Positions 1 through 8,686 of a stretch of 64,000 nucleotides of DNA are shown here, one piece after another; within the stretch, counting starts at the first letter, position 1; each line of letters starts with the position of its first letter. The DNA is from Ruegeria discodermiae. GTDB lineage: Bacteria > Pseudomonadota > Alphaproteobacteria > Rhodobacterales > Rhodobacteraceae. The notes beneath the pieces are model-generated. The model was given only the letters and a program-made list of their open reading frames with translations. It was not told where the DNA came from and did not search any database. The stretch lies in NCBI RefSeq assembly GCF_030758345.1, contig NZ_JAVAMO010000003.1, positions 1 through 64,000 on the forward strand. The letters run 5' to 3'. The translations under genes and the position numbers were made by a program.

Positions 1-127
1 TCTCGCCACAAGACGGCGCGGATCAACCGTGACACATGCAACTTTGATGGTAACAATCCCTAAAGCCGCCAAGGCCCAGGCCACCGGGACCGATATGCGC
101 AGCGAATGACACTTAAGGGAGGAGTCC

Positions 128-250
128 ATGAGCAAGCAATCAGAACAGAAGCCGGGTTCTTTGATCCGGCGGCATGTGACATTTCCGAGTTTCTCACTCT
201 GGTCACTAGGCAGTTGGAATCACATGATGTGCCACATGCGACCCAAATAA
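128..250 (+). CDS. Possible 40-residue small ORF or gene remnant
   Basis: An ATG at 128 is preceded by GGGAGGAG at good spacing and opens a 40-codon frame ending in TAA at 248. The product begins MSKQSEQKPGSLIRRHV and has a hydrophobic, Trp-rich middle followed by a Met/His/Cys-rich tail. I recognise no family. The strong translation signal against otherwise empty DNA suggests either a genuine small protein or the 5' end of a gene truncated by decay. The reading frame is short enough to occur by chance. Confidence 0.25.
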   Translation: MSKQSEQKPGSLIRRHVTFPSFSLWSLGSWNHMMCHMRPK

Positions 251-439
251 CGCACAATATTCCCGTCTACGACAGACGGCGTGTTATCCGGTCGATGTTC
301 ACGATCTGTCGGCAGCCCTGACATTGCAGGGCGCGGTCGCCCATACGGATTCCTTTTCGACAAACCTCGATCGCGACCCCCCTTTGCAGGCGGGTTGACC
401 CCGCAAACCCAGGCGGCCTTGATGCGCAGGCCTTGGGCG

Positions 440-468
440 AAAAATGGGGCCCCGAAAAATTCGGGGCC
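440..468 (-). terminator. Intrinsic terminator-like hairpin
   Basis: A perfect 9-bp inverted repeat (arms 448-456 and 460-468) encloses a 3-base loop. On the minus strand the stem is followed two bases later by A and five T residues (440-444), as in an intrinsic terminator. A minus-strand transcript ending here could be a long 3' extension of the DUF5665 gene (stop at 840) or an unannotated small RNA. On the plus strand there is no T-tract. Confidence 0.4.
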
Positions 469-839
469 GCACTTGATGCACAGTCTGAGCGCCGATCGGC
501 GTCGTTACTGTAACCGTTGCCGTGTCGCCGTGTCCTGTCGGCTGTTTTGCTGATTCACCCGATATTGCATATCGAAACAGCGCAGCAAAAAATGCCTGAC
601 TCGCGCAACAAATGTGGTCGGACTATCTAGCGTACAATAACGCGCCCCCCGCCGACCCGGGGCGGCTGTGTGCTTGGTATAATGCATGGCTGTGCCCCCA
701 TCTGAAATGTTGAAAATAACAACACCGACACCATAGATTCGCCGAAGCGAGGGTGTCTGTGATCTGGAACACAGTTGCGTGAAATCTTGATAATTGTCCG
801 CCTTGGGGCAACAATGCAGCCAGTTCTCCGACCGCAACT

Positions 840-1151
840 TTACTCCGAAGCAGATGTGCCACCCTGAGCGCCCGGCTCAACCTCGCCATTGGGGGCTTTG
901 ATCTCCTCGGCAATCTCCTTGGCCCAGTCCCCGATCACCGGCACAAAGTCGATCTGACTGAGGATATAGACCAAAACAGAGACCAGGATGGAAGCACCGA
1001 TCACCGTGCCCAGACCAACAGCCATCCCGCGCAGCAGCGCCTGAAACAGCATCCGTCCAAGCGAGTTTTGCACCTGCACAAAGCGATGGCTGTTGAAACG
1101 CTCGATCTCTTCGCGCAAGGCACGCAATTCCTGTTCGACACCATCGGTCAT
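840..1151 (-). CDS. DUF5665 domain membrane protein
   Basis: A 103-residue protein with a charged, probably helical N-terminal 35 residues, a Gly-rich segment (RGMAVGLGTVIGAS, about 41-54) running into one transmembrane helix to about residue 66, then a short amphipathic stretch and an acidic tail. This pattern matches the DUF5665 family of small alphaproteobacterial inner-membrane proteins, whose function is unknown. The ATG at 1151 has an AGGAGGG ribosome binding site. It lies 70 bases downstream of the universal stress protein gene on the same strand, so the two may be cotranscribed. Family assignment is by pattern memory; no role is inferred. Confidence 0.8.
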   Translation of the reverse strand: MTDGVEQELRALREEIERFNSHRFVQVQNSLGRMLFQALLRGMAVGLGTVIGASILVSVLVYILSQIDFVPVIGDWAKEIAEEIKAPNGEVEPGAQGGTSASE

Positions 1152-1221
1152 GCGCGCCCTCCTGTTGCGACACCGGCACGGCGCTCAATCTGTCGTCAAA
1201 CGGGCGGGCGCGCAATTGCTA

Positions 1222-1629
1222 TCAGCGCACCACATGCACGGCGCAGGGCGCGTGCCGCACGATCTTGGCAGCGGTCGAGCCCAGCAACAGGTCCTGCATC
1301 CCCGGCCGGTGCGAAGCGACGATGATCAGATCAGGTTTATTCACTTCGGCCCAATCCAGAATCGACCGGCCCGCGTGACCTTCGATCAGCACGCCCTTTG
1401 CGTTTGGTAACTCGGCAGCCTTTGCATCCAGCTCCGCCTGCAGTCCTTTGCGCATTTCGATCATGTATTCCGGAGGAAGGTAACTGATGGCGTAAGCCGG
1501 AATATGCTCGACTACATGCAGCAACGTGATCCGGGCATCGGATGTTGCCAGCAAACGCGCCAACTTGAGCGAGCCAGAGACATCGCGCTCTGCCTCAAAA
1601 GCGATCGGGACAAGGATATTGTGATACAT
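1222..1629 (-). CDS. Universal stress protein (UspA family)
   Basis: A single-domain 135-residue UspA protein, expected to be cytoplasmic. It opens with MYHNILVPIAFE, the usual first beta strand and Asp-equivalent region, and ends with IIVASHRPGMQDLLLGSTA followed by HAPCAVHVVR. That end resembles the Gly-rich nucleotide-binding loop and the last strand of ATP-binding members. The ATG at 1629 was chosen because GGAGGG sits just upstream; a start 15 bases earlier lacks this. An FNR-like palindrome at 1684-1697 lies about 60 bases upstream, so oxygen-limited induction is plausible (inference). It shows no close resemblance to the second Usp of the window (54098-54553). Confidence 0.88.
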   Translation of the reverse strand: MYHNILVPIAFEAERDVSGSLKLARLLATSDARITLLHVVEHIPAYAISYLPPEYMIEMRKGLQAELDAKAAELPNAKGVLIEGHAGRSILDWAEVNKPDLIIVASHRPGMQDLLLGSTAAKIVRHAPCAVHVVR

Positions 1630-1683
1630 GACGGGGCCCTCCACTGACCCGCATCATGGTGGAATATCCCTGCCCTCGCGGCC

Positions 1684-1697
1684 TTGATTCAAATCAG
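1684..1697 (-). promoter_or_regulatory. FNR/FnrL-type box upstream of usp
   Basis: The sequence TTGATTCAAATCAG matches the FNR consensus TTGAT-N4-ATCAA except for the last base. Its centre (1690.5) is 61 bases upstream of the usp start at 1629. A site centred near -40 would put transcription start around 1650, just before the ribosome binding site, and TATTCC (1661-1666, minus strand) could serve as a -10 element. Universal stress genes are known FNR/FnrL targets in other proteobacteria. Binding is not shown here. Confidence 0.5.
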
Positions 1698-1698
1698 G

Positions 1699-2019
1699 TC
1701 AATTGAAGGTTTCGGCAACATCATACATCACCGGCTCGAAGCTCTTGCAGAGCTGGTGAATGCGGCGATTGCGATCGCGCATCTCGGGCGTGCGCAGCAT
1801 GGCAAGGAAATCCTCGCGCTTTTGCCATTGCGAGTAGTTGGCGATCCGGGTCTGGGCATCGTTCACATGCAAGCCCGCCGCGACAAAGCCGGGCTGTTTC
1901 GAAATGAACTCGGCATAGGCTTCGGTCAGCGCCTCAAGCAGGTCCTGGCAGGTGCCCGGGGTCATTTCGAAGGTGGTTATGACGGTCTGAACCGTCGCGG
2001 ATTTGGAAATTGTTGGCAT
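1699..2019 (-). CDS. Antibiotic biosynthesis monooxygenase (ABM) family protein
   Basis: A 106-residue protein with the dimeric alpha/beta-barrel ABM layout: an N-terminal strand (VQTVITTFEMTPG), a long helix, KQPGFVAAGLHV, a central ANYSQWQKREDFLAML segment and a C-terminal FEPVMYDVAETF strand. ABM proteins include small monooxygenases and haem-degrading enzymes, but many members are of unknown activity. The pattern alone does not give a substrate. GGGAGGA precedes the ATG. It lies between parA and usp on the same strand and ends just before the FNR-like box. Confidence 0.8.
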   Translation of the reverse strand: MPTISKSATVQTVITTFEMTPGTCQDLLEALTEAYAEFISKQPGFVAAGLHVNDAQTRIANYSQWQKREDFLAMLRTPEMRDRNRRIHQLCKSFEPVMYDVAETFN

Positions 2020-2048
2020 GGGGTCCTCCCTGGCTGATGTTCAGTTTA

Positions 2049-2681
2049 TCACAGCTTTTGCAGCTTGCGCTCGATTTCCTGCATCAAACCAGTGACTTCC
2101 TGATGTGCTGGGCCTTTCGGCGCCTCAAGCACCGCACTGCCCTTGCCCAGCGTTTCGGCATAGACCACCCGGTTCGCCAGCACCTCTTCGGCCACATCCG
2201 CCTCCATCTCCGAGGCTTTTGCGGTCACGTCGACGCCCAGTCTCGTGCCCGGGCGGGCGCGGGTCATGACCATCAGAGCGGGTCTTCCCTCGCGATTGGC
2301 TAGATCGAGGATGGTCTCAACCGCCCAGAGGTCCAGATGTGAGGTCGCAACGGGTATCAGCACCAAATCACTGGAGCGCAGCGCGGGACGCAGATCGCTG
2401 TCGGCCTTGGGCGGCGTGTCGATGATAACGATGTCATGGGAATCGGACAGTTTACGCACCTCATAGGTGACCCCCCAGGCCGAGGCGGTGGAAAACTCCA
2501 GCCCCGGATCTTCGCGGTCTTCGACACGGGTCATGAACCAGCGTCCGGCAGAGCCCTGCGGATCGGTATCCATCAGCGCCACGGATTTGCCGGCGCGCGC
2601 AAAGGCAACCGCAAGATTGACGGCCATCGTGGTCTTGCCCGAGCCCCCTTTCTGCTGCGCGATTGTGATGACGTGACCCAT
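2049..2681 (-). CDS. ParA/MinD-family P-loop ATPase (orphan)
   Basis: A 210-residue deviant-Walker ATPase. The Walker A motif QKGGSGKTT (residues 10-18) has the signature lysine of the ParA/MinD/Soj class; the A' motif DTDPQGSAGRW (about 39-49) and Walker B VIIDTPP (about 85-91) follow. ParA proteins position DNA or protein cargo through ATP-dependent dimerisation. There is no parB, parS cluster or plasmid replication gene nearby, and at 210 residues the protein lacks the N-terminal DNA-binding extension of some plasmid ParAs. A role in positioning a chromosomal or protein cargo is more likely than plasmid partition. GGGGAGGA precedes the ATG. Confidence 0.9.
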   Translation of the reverse strand: MGHVITIAQQKGGSGKTTMAVNLAVAFARAGKSVALMDTDPQGSAGRWFMTRVEDREDPGLEFSTASAWGVTYEVRKLSDSHDIVIIDTPPKADSDLRPALRSSDLVLIPVATSHLDLWAVETILDLANREGRPALMVMTRARPGTRLGVDVTAKASEMEADVAEEVLANRVVYAETLGKGSAVLEAPKGPAHQEVTGLMQEIERKLQKL

Positions 2682-2815
2682 GCGTCCTCCCCTGGATGCT
2701 AAGGGGCAGCTTAGCGATCAGCCGATGCGGGGCAATGCACAAAACGCCGCGGAACGCCCACCGATCGCCTCATGATAACCACTCGTTAACCAAGGTTTAC
2801 GAAGTTTCTCAGCAG

Positions 2816-3490
2816 ATGGTGCTGACGATCCGATCTCTGCTGATGTCGCTGATGGTCCTAGGTGGTGCAACACCGGGGAGCGCGGGCGCGTGGCTGCAGG
2901 AAAAAGGTGGCGGTTTTCTGTCGGCGACCACAACCGGATACCAACCGGGCGAAGTGGTAGAATATCGCAGTGCGATCTATGCCGAATACGGTCTGCTGAA
3001 CCGCCTGACGCTAGGTATCGATATCAATGACCGGGCCGGAAATAGCGGTCACGCCCTGGTCTTTGCCCGTCTGCCGCTCTCGCCACCGGATTGGCGCAAT
3101 CGCTTTGCGATCGAACTTGGCACCGGCGCGCATCACAGGCTGGGCCGGACAGCGGCAATGCACAAGGTCACGTTGTCTTATGGTCGCGGTGTCACCACCG
3201 GCCTCGGCCCGGCATGGGTTGCGGCGGACGTCGCACTGGAACACCGGACCGGTATCGGCCAGCAGATCCGCAAATTCGATCTCACATTGGGAATGTCCGC
3301 TGACCGTTTTGTGAACCCGCTGCTGCAGATCGAAACCGCCCACGTCCGAGACGATGAGCTTTACTGGACCGTCACTCCCGCTCTGCTTCTTCGCGGCAAA
3401 AAGGGCACGCGCTGGCTGATCGGGGTCGAACGCCGCTCCGCGCATCCTGACGGGTTCGGTCTCAAGTTTGGCTTCTGGCGGAATTTCTGA
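2816..3490 (+). CDS. Secreted, probably outer-membrane protein of unknown function
   Basis: From the ATG at 2816 the 224-residue product starts with a Sec-type signal peptide (MVLTIRSLLMSLMVLGG, with cleavage likely after the Ala-Gly-Ala region near residue 25). The mature part alternates polar and hydrophobic residues in many short strands, is rich in Gly, Arg and aromatics, and ends in Trp-Arg-Asn-Phe, a terminal aromatic typical of outer-membrane beta-barrels. I do not recognise a named family. The ribosome binding site is weak; an in-frame start 120 bases upstream exists but would bury the signal peptide. Divergent from parA. Confidence 0.7.
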   Translation: MVLTIRSLLMSLMVLGGATPGSAGAWLQEKGGGFLSATTTGYQPGEVVEYRSAIYAEYGLLNRLTLGIDINDRAGNSGHALVFARLPLSPPDWRNRFAIELGTGAHHRLGRTAAMHKVTLSYGRGVTTGLGPAWVAADVALEHRTGIGQQIRKFDLTLGMSADRFVNPLLQIETAHVRDDELYWTVTPALLLRGKKGTRWLIGVERRSAHPDGFGLKFGFWRNF

Positions 3491-3532
3491 GCGCTCGGGC
3501 GACACCATGCCGCTGCCGCCCGAGCGCCGCAC

Positions 3533-5827
3533 TCATTTGTCCTTGTCGATACGTACCAGGACATCGGCGGTACCGCGCACGGCCGTCTGCCACACCACAT
3601 CGACCTTGTTCCGATCCGACCCGCGCTCAAGCAGCACGTAGGGCATCCCGTGGTTCGCCACACCGGTCCAGTTGACCACCGCCCCGATCGGCACCACGGA
3701 ATCGACGGCACGTGCCCTTGCCCCAAATGGCAGCTTTTCGCCGGGGTCGACGGTCCAGGTCTTGGCATCGCTGGACTGGGTGTGCCGCACCCGGATCGGA
3801 TTGGCCACCTGGTGCTCGATCGCATGAAAGGAATTGCTGTTAAACTGCACGTCCTTGAACCGGCTATAGTCAAATCCGGCAAAGCTGGTATCGACCCGCT
3901 CAACCCGATCGATCGCTCCGTTGGTGCTGCGGAACTTGTTGCCGGTGACGGTCACCCCGTTCAGGAAATGGCCGACACCGTGCGGCTTGACCACGATATA
4001 GCTGAACCAGGGCGCCACATCACTCGACAGGAACACGTTGTCGGTGATGCTCAGCGCACTGAACGAGAACTCCGAATTGTAATCCGGCGTCGCGTCCCTC
4101 TCGTTGGTCCATTCGATATAGCAGTTATCGACGTAGTTCCCGACCAGGCCGGTGCTGACATAGGTGTTGGCCAGCACCAGACCTGCGGTGCGGGTCCCGT
4201 TCGCCACCCCATCGCCCTGAAAGAAATGATTGCCCAGAACAATGTGGTTCGAGCCACCTAGAACCGCGAAATGCCGAAACCGCGTCGCACGGTTGTTGCG
4301 CAACTTGACGTCATTGGCATTGACGTTCAGGGCAATCGACTTGCGGCCAGCGACGTTCAATGCGTCCTCTGAGGACAGAAACTGACATTGATCAATCAGC
4401 ATGCCCTGACACCCACCCCCGATCGAAGTGATACCGCGATCCTTGGGACGCGAGATGAAGGAATCGCTGACATTGAAGATGATGCCATTTGGCGCCAGCC
4501 GGATCGCGCTGCACCTGCTATTGCACTGAAACTCGATCCCCTGCATTCCGAACTTCGAAAGCTGGCTGAAGCCGCTGAAATCCAGCAGGTACTTGAACGC
4601 TGTGAAGGTGAAATTCTGCGTGCCTGCCGCGTCATAAAGCGACGTGTTCAGTGTGATCTCACCCGCGCCCACATTCTTGGATCGCACATAAACCTCACGC
4701 CCCACACCGTTGCCAGTGACCAGCGCTCCGACCGGGATATTTGCGATGTTTGCGACATTTCGCAGCTTGCGGTTATCCGACGAGGGGTCATAGGTGCATT
4801 GCGATGCAAAGGTCTCAGTATCCCAGGCCGAACTGGGGGCCGCATCCAACTGCCCGTTCCGAATGATGCGCCGCGTCGCATAGCTGGTCCGGTTCGGCAC
4901 CGCCCCCTGCATGTCAATCGGACCAGTAACTGAAACCTTGCGCCCGCCCATGTCCAGTGATTCATGATCAGAGTTATTCAGCAACGCCTGAAACGCCTTG
5001 CGAAAGGCCAGTTCCTCGTTGCCAAAGGCTGCGATGTAGCTGGGCAGATCAAAGTTTTTGGTCAGCACCAAGGTCTTAGCCGTCGGCATCGTCACCGTGC
5101 CCGCGAACTCAACCTCCGAGGACAGCGCCAACGAGTCGGCTAGATGATACACGCCCTCGGGCACCAATATGCGCCGTCCATCCGCCGCTGCATCCGCCGC
5201 CACAAATGCCGCGTTGTTACTCGTGACCCCGTCGCCCACCGCCCCGTAGTCGCGGATATCGACCACATTGATCATGTCGCGCAAGAAAAAGCCGGTGACA
5301 TCTTCGATCTCGATATCGTCAATCCGGACAATCCCGCCATTGGGCCCTTCCAGATTGATCCCGAAATGCCCGAAAATGGCGGCGCTTCCCCAGGGCAGAT
5401 CAACGCCGTCTCGACGCCCGGTGCCAACAATCGCAGAAACCTCGACAACCTCGCCATAACTTGTCAGCGCCACTGCCGGTCCCCTGGTGGGAACACCTGT
5501 TACCTGCGCCTCACCCGCACCACCGGCCCAACCGGCAATGCGCACGGTGGGCAAAGTACCCGAGATCGCCTTCACGCGCGCGCGCACGCGCAAGTAACAG
5601 CCCGGCAGCAAGGGGGTCTGCCCCATGTAGCGCAGCTTCTGCGTGGCACTGGTCTTCTGCATCTCCAGACAGCCGCCGAAATCTGCATCCGCCGGAACAA
5701 AAGCCGCATTTGGCGCGTTCGCATATGTCCCCGAGCCCGGCCTGCCGTCTCCGCTCGACCAGACATTCAGCCCCGCGCTGAATGCCGGAGGCATGAATAC
5801 GATCCCGTCCGTGATTGCCTTGTTCAT
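3533..5827 (-). CDS. GH28-related right-handed beta-helix protein
   Basis: A 764-residue protein. Residues 1 to about 190 look like a carbohydrate-binding or jelly-roll region. A pectate-lyase-superfamily start, INVVDIRDYGAVGDGVTSNN, follows near residue 197. The rest is a repeated Asn/Val-rich beta-helix (motifs such as NNRATRFRHFAV and SITDNVFLSSD). The DYGAVGDG motif is the hallmark of GH28-related proteins and phage or exopolysaccharide depolymerases. No signal peptide is visible at the chosen start, which has a GGGAAAGGGA ribosome binding site; export by another route or an intracellular or phage-derived role are open. Its polysaccharide substrate is unknown. Neighbours give no capsule or pectin context. 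Confidence 0.75.
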   Translation of the reverse strand: MNKAITDGIVFMPPAFSAGLNVWSSGDGRPGSGTYANAPNAAFVPADADFGGCLEMQKTSATQKLRYMGQTPLLPGCYLRVRARVKAISGTLPTVRIAGWAGGAGEAQVTGVPTRGPAVALTSYGEVVEVSAIVGTGRRDGVDLPWGSAAIFGHFGINLEGPNGGIVRIDDIEIEDVTGFFLRDMINVVDIRDYGAVGDGVTSNNAAFVAADAAADGRRILVPEGVYHLADSLALSSEVEFAGTVTMPTAKTLVLTKNFDLPSYIAAFGNEELAFRKAFQALLNNSDHESLDMGGRKVSVTGPIDMQGAVPNRTSYATRRIIRNGQLDAAPSSAWDTETFASQCTYDPSSDNRKLRNVANIANIPVGALVTGNGVGREVYVRSKNVGAGEITLNTSLYDAAGTQNFTFTAFKYLLDFSGFSQLSKFGMQGIEFQCNSRCSAIRLAPNGIIFNVSDSFISRPKDRGITSIGGGCQGMLIDQCQFLSSEDALNVAGRKSIALNVNANDVKLRNNRATRFRHFAVLGGSNHIVLGNHFFQGDGVANGTRTAGLVLANTYVSTGLVGNYVDNCYIEWTNERDATPDYNSEFSFSALSITDNVFLSSDVAPWFSYIVVKPHGVGHFLNGVTVTGNKFRSTNGAIDRVERVDTSFAGFDYSRFKDVQFNSNSFHAIEHQVANPIRVRHTQSSDAKTWTVDPGEKLPFGARARAVDSVVPIGAVVNWTGVANHGMPYVLLERGSDRNKVDVVWQTAVRGTADVLVRIDKDK

Positions 5828-5952
5828 CCCGATCCCTTTCCCAAACGCGCCTGCGCGCACAGCAAACCCAATCCGGGGCGCAGCCCGGTTGCTCAAAGGG
5901 ATATTCGGGATAGGTCAAACTTGGCTTAGCGCACCGTCACGGTGGTGTTGCG

Positions 5953-6354
5953 CTATACCGCAGAGCCCGGCGCATCAAGGATCTGTACGCCGTTGATCTT
6001 CCAGCCGTTTTCAAAATCGACCATTTGGTAATCCAACACGTGCAAATTGCCTGCCGCGTCGGTAATTATCACTTTCTGCCACAGCTGGCCCGCCACTTCG
6101 CGCAGCTCCAGAAAGCGCACATCGGCAGGCCGCCAGACCATCGGATAGCCATTGCGCACCATCGCGCCAAAGTTCTCCGGGGTCCCGAACAGGCGTTGGA
6201 TCGAGGGGCTGGCAAACGTAAAGGCCGTGGCGAAATCATCCGATTTGAAGGCGTCGATCTGCGCCTGAATATTGGACTGAATCTCATCGTTCTGGGCCTG
6301 CGCCGACAGGGACAGGCCCAGCCCAAGGATCAGGGACAAAATCAGATGACGCAT
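5953..6354 (-). CDS. DUF4864 domain secreted protein
   Basis: A 133-residue protein with a clear Sec signal peptide (MRHLILSLILGLGLSLSAQAQ, cleavage after AQA). The mature part has an NTF2-like pattern: a helical IQAQIDAFKSDDFATAFTFA start, then a NGYPMVWRP turn and a final DFENGWKINGVQI strand pair. This fits DUF4864, a small periplasmic family of unknown function found widely in Rhodobacterales. It lies between the beta-helix gene and lysS on the same strand. Confidence 0.85.
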   Translation of the reverse strand: MRHLILSLILGLGLSLSAQAQNDEIQSNIQAQIDAFKSDDFATAFTFASPSIQRLFGTPENFGAMVRNGYPMVWRPADVRFLELREVAGQLWQKVIITDAAGNLHVLDYQMVDFENGWKINGVQILDAPGSAV

Positions 6355-6410
6355 GGGCTACCCTCCGTTTCCAGTCAGAAAGGTAGCCCGGCGCGCAAGC
6401 ACGTCAAAGG

Positions 6411-7985
6411 TCAGAGCAGCTCGCCCGCCAGCCCCTTGTCAATCAGCGCGATGGTTTCGTCCACGCCATAGAGCGCGATGAACCCGCCAAACCGCGGCCC
6501 CTGGCTGGCGCCCAGCAGCACCTCATAGAGCGCCGTGAACCAGCCCCGTAGCGGATCAAACCGGTCGCGCCCGACCGCATAGACCACCGATTGCAGCGCC
6601 TCATCCTCAACCGGACCATCATAGGCTGCCAGTTCGGCGCGCAGCGCCTCCAGCGCTTCGCGTTCCTGATCCGTCGGGGCGCGGAACGTGCGGGTCGGCT
6701 TCACGAAGTCGTTGAAATAGCGCACCGCAAACCCGGCCGCCTGATCCAGATCGGGATGGCTTTCGGCGCTGGCCTCGGGCGCATAACGGCGAATGAAGCC
6801 CCACAGGGCCTCCTTATCCTCGGCCCCTGAAACAGAGGCGAGGTTCAGCAGCATCCCGAATGGCACGATCAAGGTCGAGGCCGGCACGTTATGGCCGTGA
6901 ATATGAAACACCGGGTTGTTCAGCTTGGCCTTCAGGTCCTGACCGGGATAGGCCCGCAACTGCTGGTGATACTCGTCCATCGCCTTCGGGATCACGTCAA
7001 AATACATCCGCTTGGCGGTCTTGGGTTTTTGATACATGAAATAAGACAGGCTCTCAGCGCTGGCATAGGTCAGCCACTCGTCGATCGACACGCCATTGCC
7101 GGAAGATTTCGAAATCTTGTGCCCCTGATCATCGAGAAACAGCTCATAAGTGTAGTTCTCAGGCGCCTTGGTGCCGAGGATCTGGCAGATGCGCCCGTAG
7201 ATCGAGGCATTGGTGGAATGGTCCTTGCCGAACATCTCGAAATCGACGCCCAGCGCCGCCCAGCGCGCTCCGAAATCCGGCTTCCATTGCAGCTTCACAT
7301 TGCCACCTGTGACCGGCAGCGTCCATTCGCGGCCATCCTCGTCGTCAAAGGTGATCGTGCCCTCCTCGGCATTCACCGACTTCATCGGCACATACAGAAC
7401 CCGGCCCGTCTCGGGATGGATCGGCAGGAAAATCGAATAGGTCTGCTGGCGTTCCTCGCGCAGGCTTTTCAGCATCACCGCCATGATCTCGTCATAGCGC
7501 TCGACACAGCGACGCAGCACCTCATCGAACTGACCCGAGCCGTAAAACTCTGTCGAGCTGATAAACTCATATTCGAACCCGAACGTGTCCAGGAACCGGC
7601 GCAGCATGGCGTTGTTATGTTCACCAAAACTGTCATGGGTGCCAAACGGATCGGGCACCGACGTCAGCGGCTTCTGCAGCGCCTCCTGCATCAGCTCCCG
7701 ATTGGGCACGTTACCGGGCACTTTGCGCAGCCCGTCCAGATCATCGGAAAAGCAGATCAGCTTGGTGGGAATGTCGCTGATCACCTCAAAGGCGCGGCGC
7801 ACCATCGTGGTCCGCGCCACCTCACCAAAGGTGCCGATATGGGGCAGGCCCGAGGGGCCATAGCCGGTCTCGAACAGCACATAGCCCTTTTCCGGAGGGG
7901 CATGTCTGTAGCGTTTGAGCACCCGACGCGCCTCTTCAAAAGGCCAGGCCTTGGACGCAAGAGCGGTTTCACGCAGTTCAGACAT
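6411..7985 (-). CDS. lysK: Lysine--tRNA ligase, class I
   Basis: A 524-residue class I lysyl-tRNA synthetase, the archaeal/alphaproteobacterial form rather than the class II LysS. It charges tRNA-Lys with lysine in the cytoplasm. The HIGH-like signature is in [10 protein letters not shown] (about residue 43) and the KMSKS-like signature is KISKSSGNG (about residue 290). The start at 7985 is favoured because GGAG lies seven bases upstream; an ATG 12 bases earlier is less well placed, and longer upstream readings run into the promoter region shared with the divergent terB-like gene. This is the housekeeping enzyme; no second lysyl synthetase is in the window. Confidence 0.95.
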   Translation of the reverse strand: MSELRETALASKAWPFEEARRVLKRYRHAPPEKGYVLFETGYGPSGLPHIGTFGEVARTTMVRRAFEVISDIPTKLICFSDDLDGLRKVPGNVPNRELMQEALQKPLTSVPDPFGTHDSFGEHNNAMLRRFLDTFGFEYEFISSTEFYGSGQFDEVLRRCVERYDEIMAVMLKSLREERQQTYSIFLPIHPETGRVLYVPMKSVNAEEGTITFDDEDGREWTLPVTGGNVKLQWKPDFGARWAALGVDFEMFGKDHSTNASIYGRICQILGTKAPENYTYELFLDDQGHKISKSSGNGVSIDEWLTYASAESLSYFMYQKPKTAKRMYFDVIPKAMDEYHQQLRAYPGQDLKAKLNNPVFHIHGHNVPASTLIVPFGMLLNLASVSGAEDKEALWGFIRRYAPEASAESHPDLDQAAGFAVRYFNDFVKPTRTFRAPTDQEREALEALRAELAAYDGPVEDEALQSVVYAVGRDRFDPLRGWFTALYEVLLGASQGPRFGGFIALYGVDETIALIDKGLAGELL

Positions 7986-8260
7986 ATCGGTCTCCATCGG
8001 GATGGCCATTCGGGGCCACAGTGCCGGACTGCCCCATGCAACCGGCCCGGCATCTCCTATTGTGCGGATGCAGCATAAGTCAATCGCCCGTTGATGCACA
8101 GATCGACAGAACGCTGCACCAAACCGCACTTGATCAAACCGGAACACCCCGCAAACCAGCGATCCCCAGATAGAGCCAAAATTCGTTACGTCGCAGTTGA
8201 ACCCGGTCCAATCGCTTCGTATCGTGCGCAGGATTTCACAACCCGGCAGGACACGCGCGA

Positions 8261-8683
8261 ATGACACAACAAGCCCCCCACCCGATGACGCCCCAAGATT
8301 GCCTCGTGGCGATCATGGTGGCCGTGTCCGCGTCGGACGAAAACATCCGCACGGCGGAACTGGTCAAGATACAGGCAGCCGTCAACATGCTGCCGGTCTT
8401 CGCTGACTATGATATCGACCGCATCAACTTCGTGTCCCAGACCGTGTTCGACCTGTTCGAACAAGTTGACGGTCTGGACGCGCTGTTTGGACTGATCCGC
8501 GATAACCTGCCGGAACGGCTGAACGAGACCGCATATGCCCTGGCCTGCGACGTGGCCGCCGCTGACGGATCACTGGCGGATACCGAACTGCGCCTGTTGG
8601 AAGAAATCCGCTACGAGTTGAACGTCGAACGCCTGCACGCCGCCGCGATCGAACGTGGCGCGCGCGCTCGCCATACAGTCTGA
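8261..8683 (+). CDS. TerB-family (tellurite-resistance-like) protein
   Basis: A 140-residue all-helical cytoplasmic protein with the TerB core: [17 protein letters not shown], then [17 protein letters not shown] and [14 protein letters not shown]. The two acidic clusters (SASDENI and [10 protein letters not shown]) match the metal-binding acidic positions of TerB. The domain is widespread and rarely linked to tellurite when standing alone; here no terC, terD or terZ accompanies it. The start at 8261 has a weak ribosome binding site; ATG 24 bases further in is an alternative. Its stop lies three bases from the convergent dacB stop. Confidence 0.82.
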   Translation: MTQQAPHPMTPQDCLVAIMVAVSASDENIRTAELVKIQAAVNMLPVFADYDIDRINFVSQTVFDLFEQVDGLDALFGLIRDNLPERLNETAYALACDVAAADGSLADTELRLLEEIRYELNVERLHAAAIERGARARHTV

Positions 8684-8686
8684 GGT

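Larger units (their letters stand above)
1..839. other. Gene-poor region at window start
   Basis: No convincing protein gene longer than about 40 codons is present here. Candidate reading frames on both strands have atypical composition, no good ribosome binding site at their start, or overlap the tail of the DUF5665 gene. I found no tRNA T-loop signature. Two items stand out: a 40-codon frame with a strong ribosome binding site at 128-250, and a perfect hairpin at 448-468. The rest may be regulatory DNA for a gene left of the window or decayed sequence. Confidence 0.5.

Noticed and set aside
623-913. 96-codon minus-strand frame with a partly protein-like segment (VGELAALLPQGGQLSRF)
   Set aside because: It overlaps the DUF5665 tail in another frame, has no good ribosome binding site and ends in atypical Cys/Arg/His-rich sequence.
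2049-2681. ParA as evidence of an integrated plasmid or partition locus
   Set aside because: No parB, repeated parS or replication gene is nearby and the flanks are ordinary chromosomal genes.
3533-5827. Prophage or gene transfer agent remnant around the beta-helix protein
   Set aside because: No capsid, portal, terminase, tail or integrase gene is present on either side.
6891-8078. 395-codon open frame opposite lysK
   Set aside because: It mirrors the complete class I lysyl-tRNA synthetase on the other strand; the composition is that of an antisense frame in GC-rich DNA and no domain is recognisable.
8120-8140. TTGATCAA palindrome upstream of lysK as an FNR box
   Set aside because: The two half-sites have no four-base spacer, so it does not match the FNR consensus.
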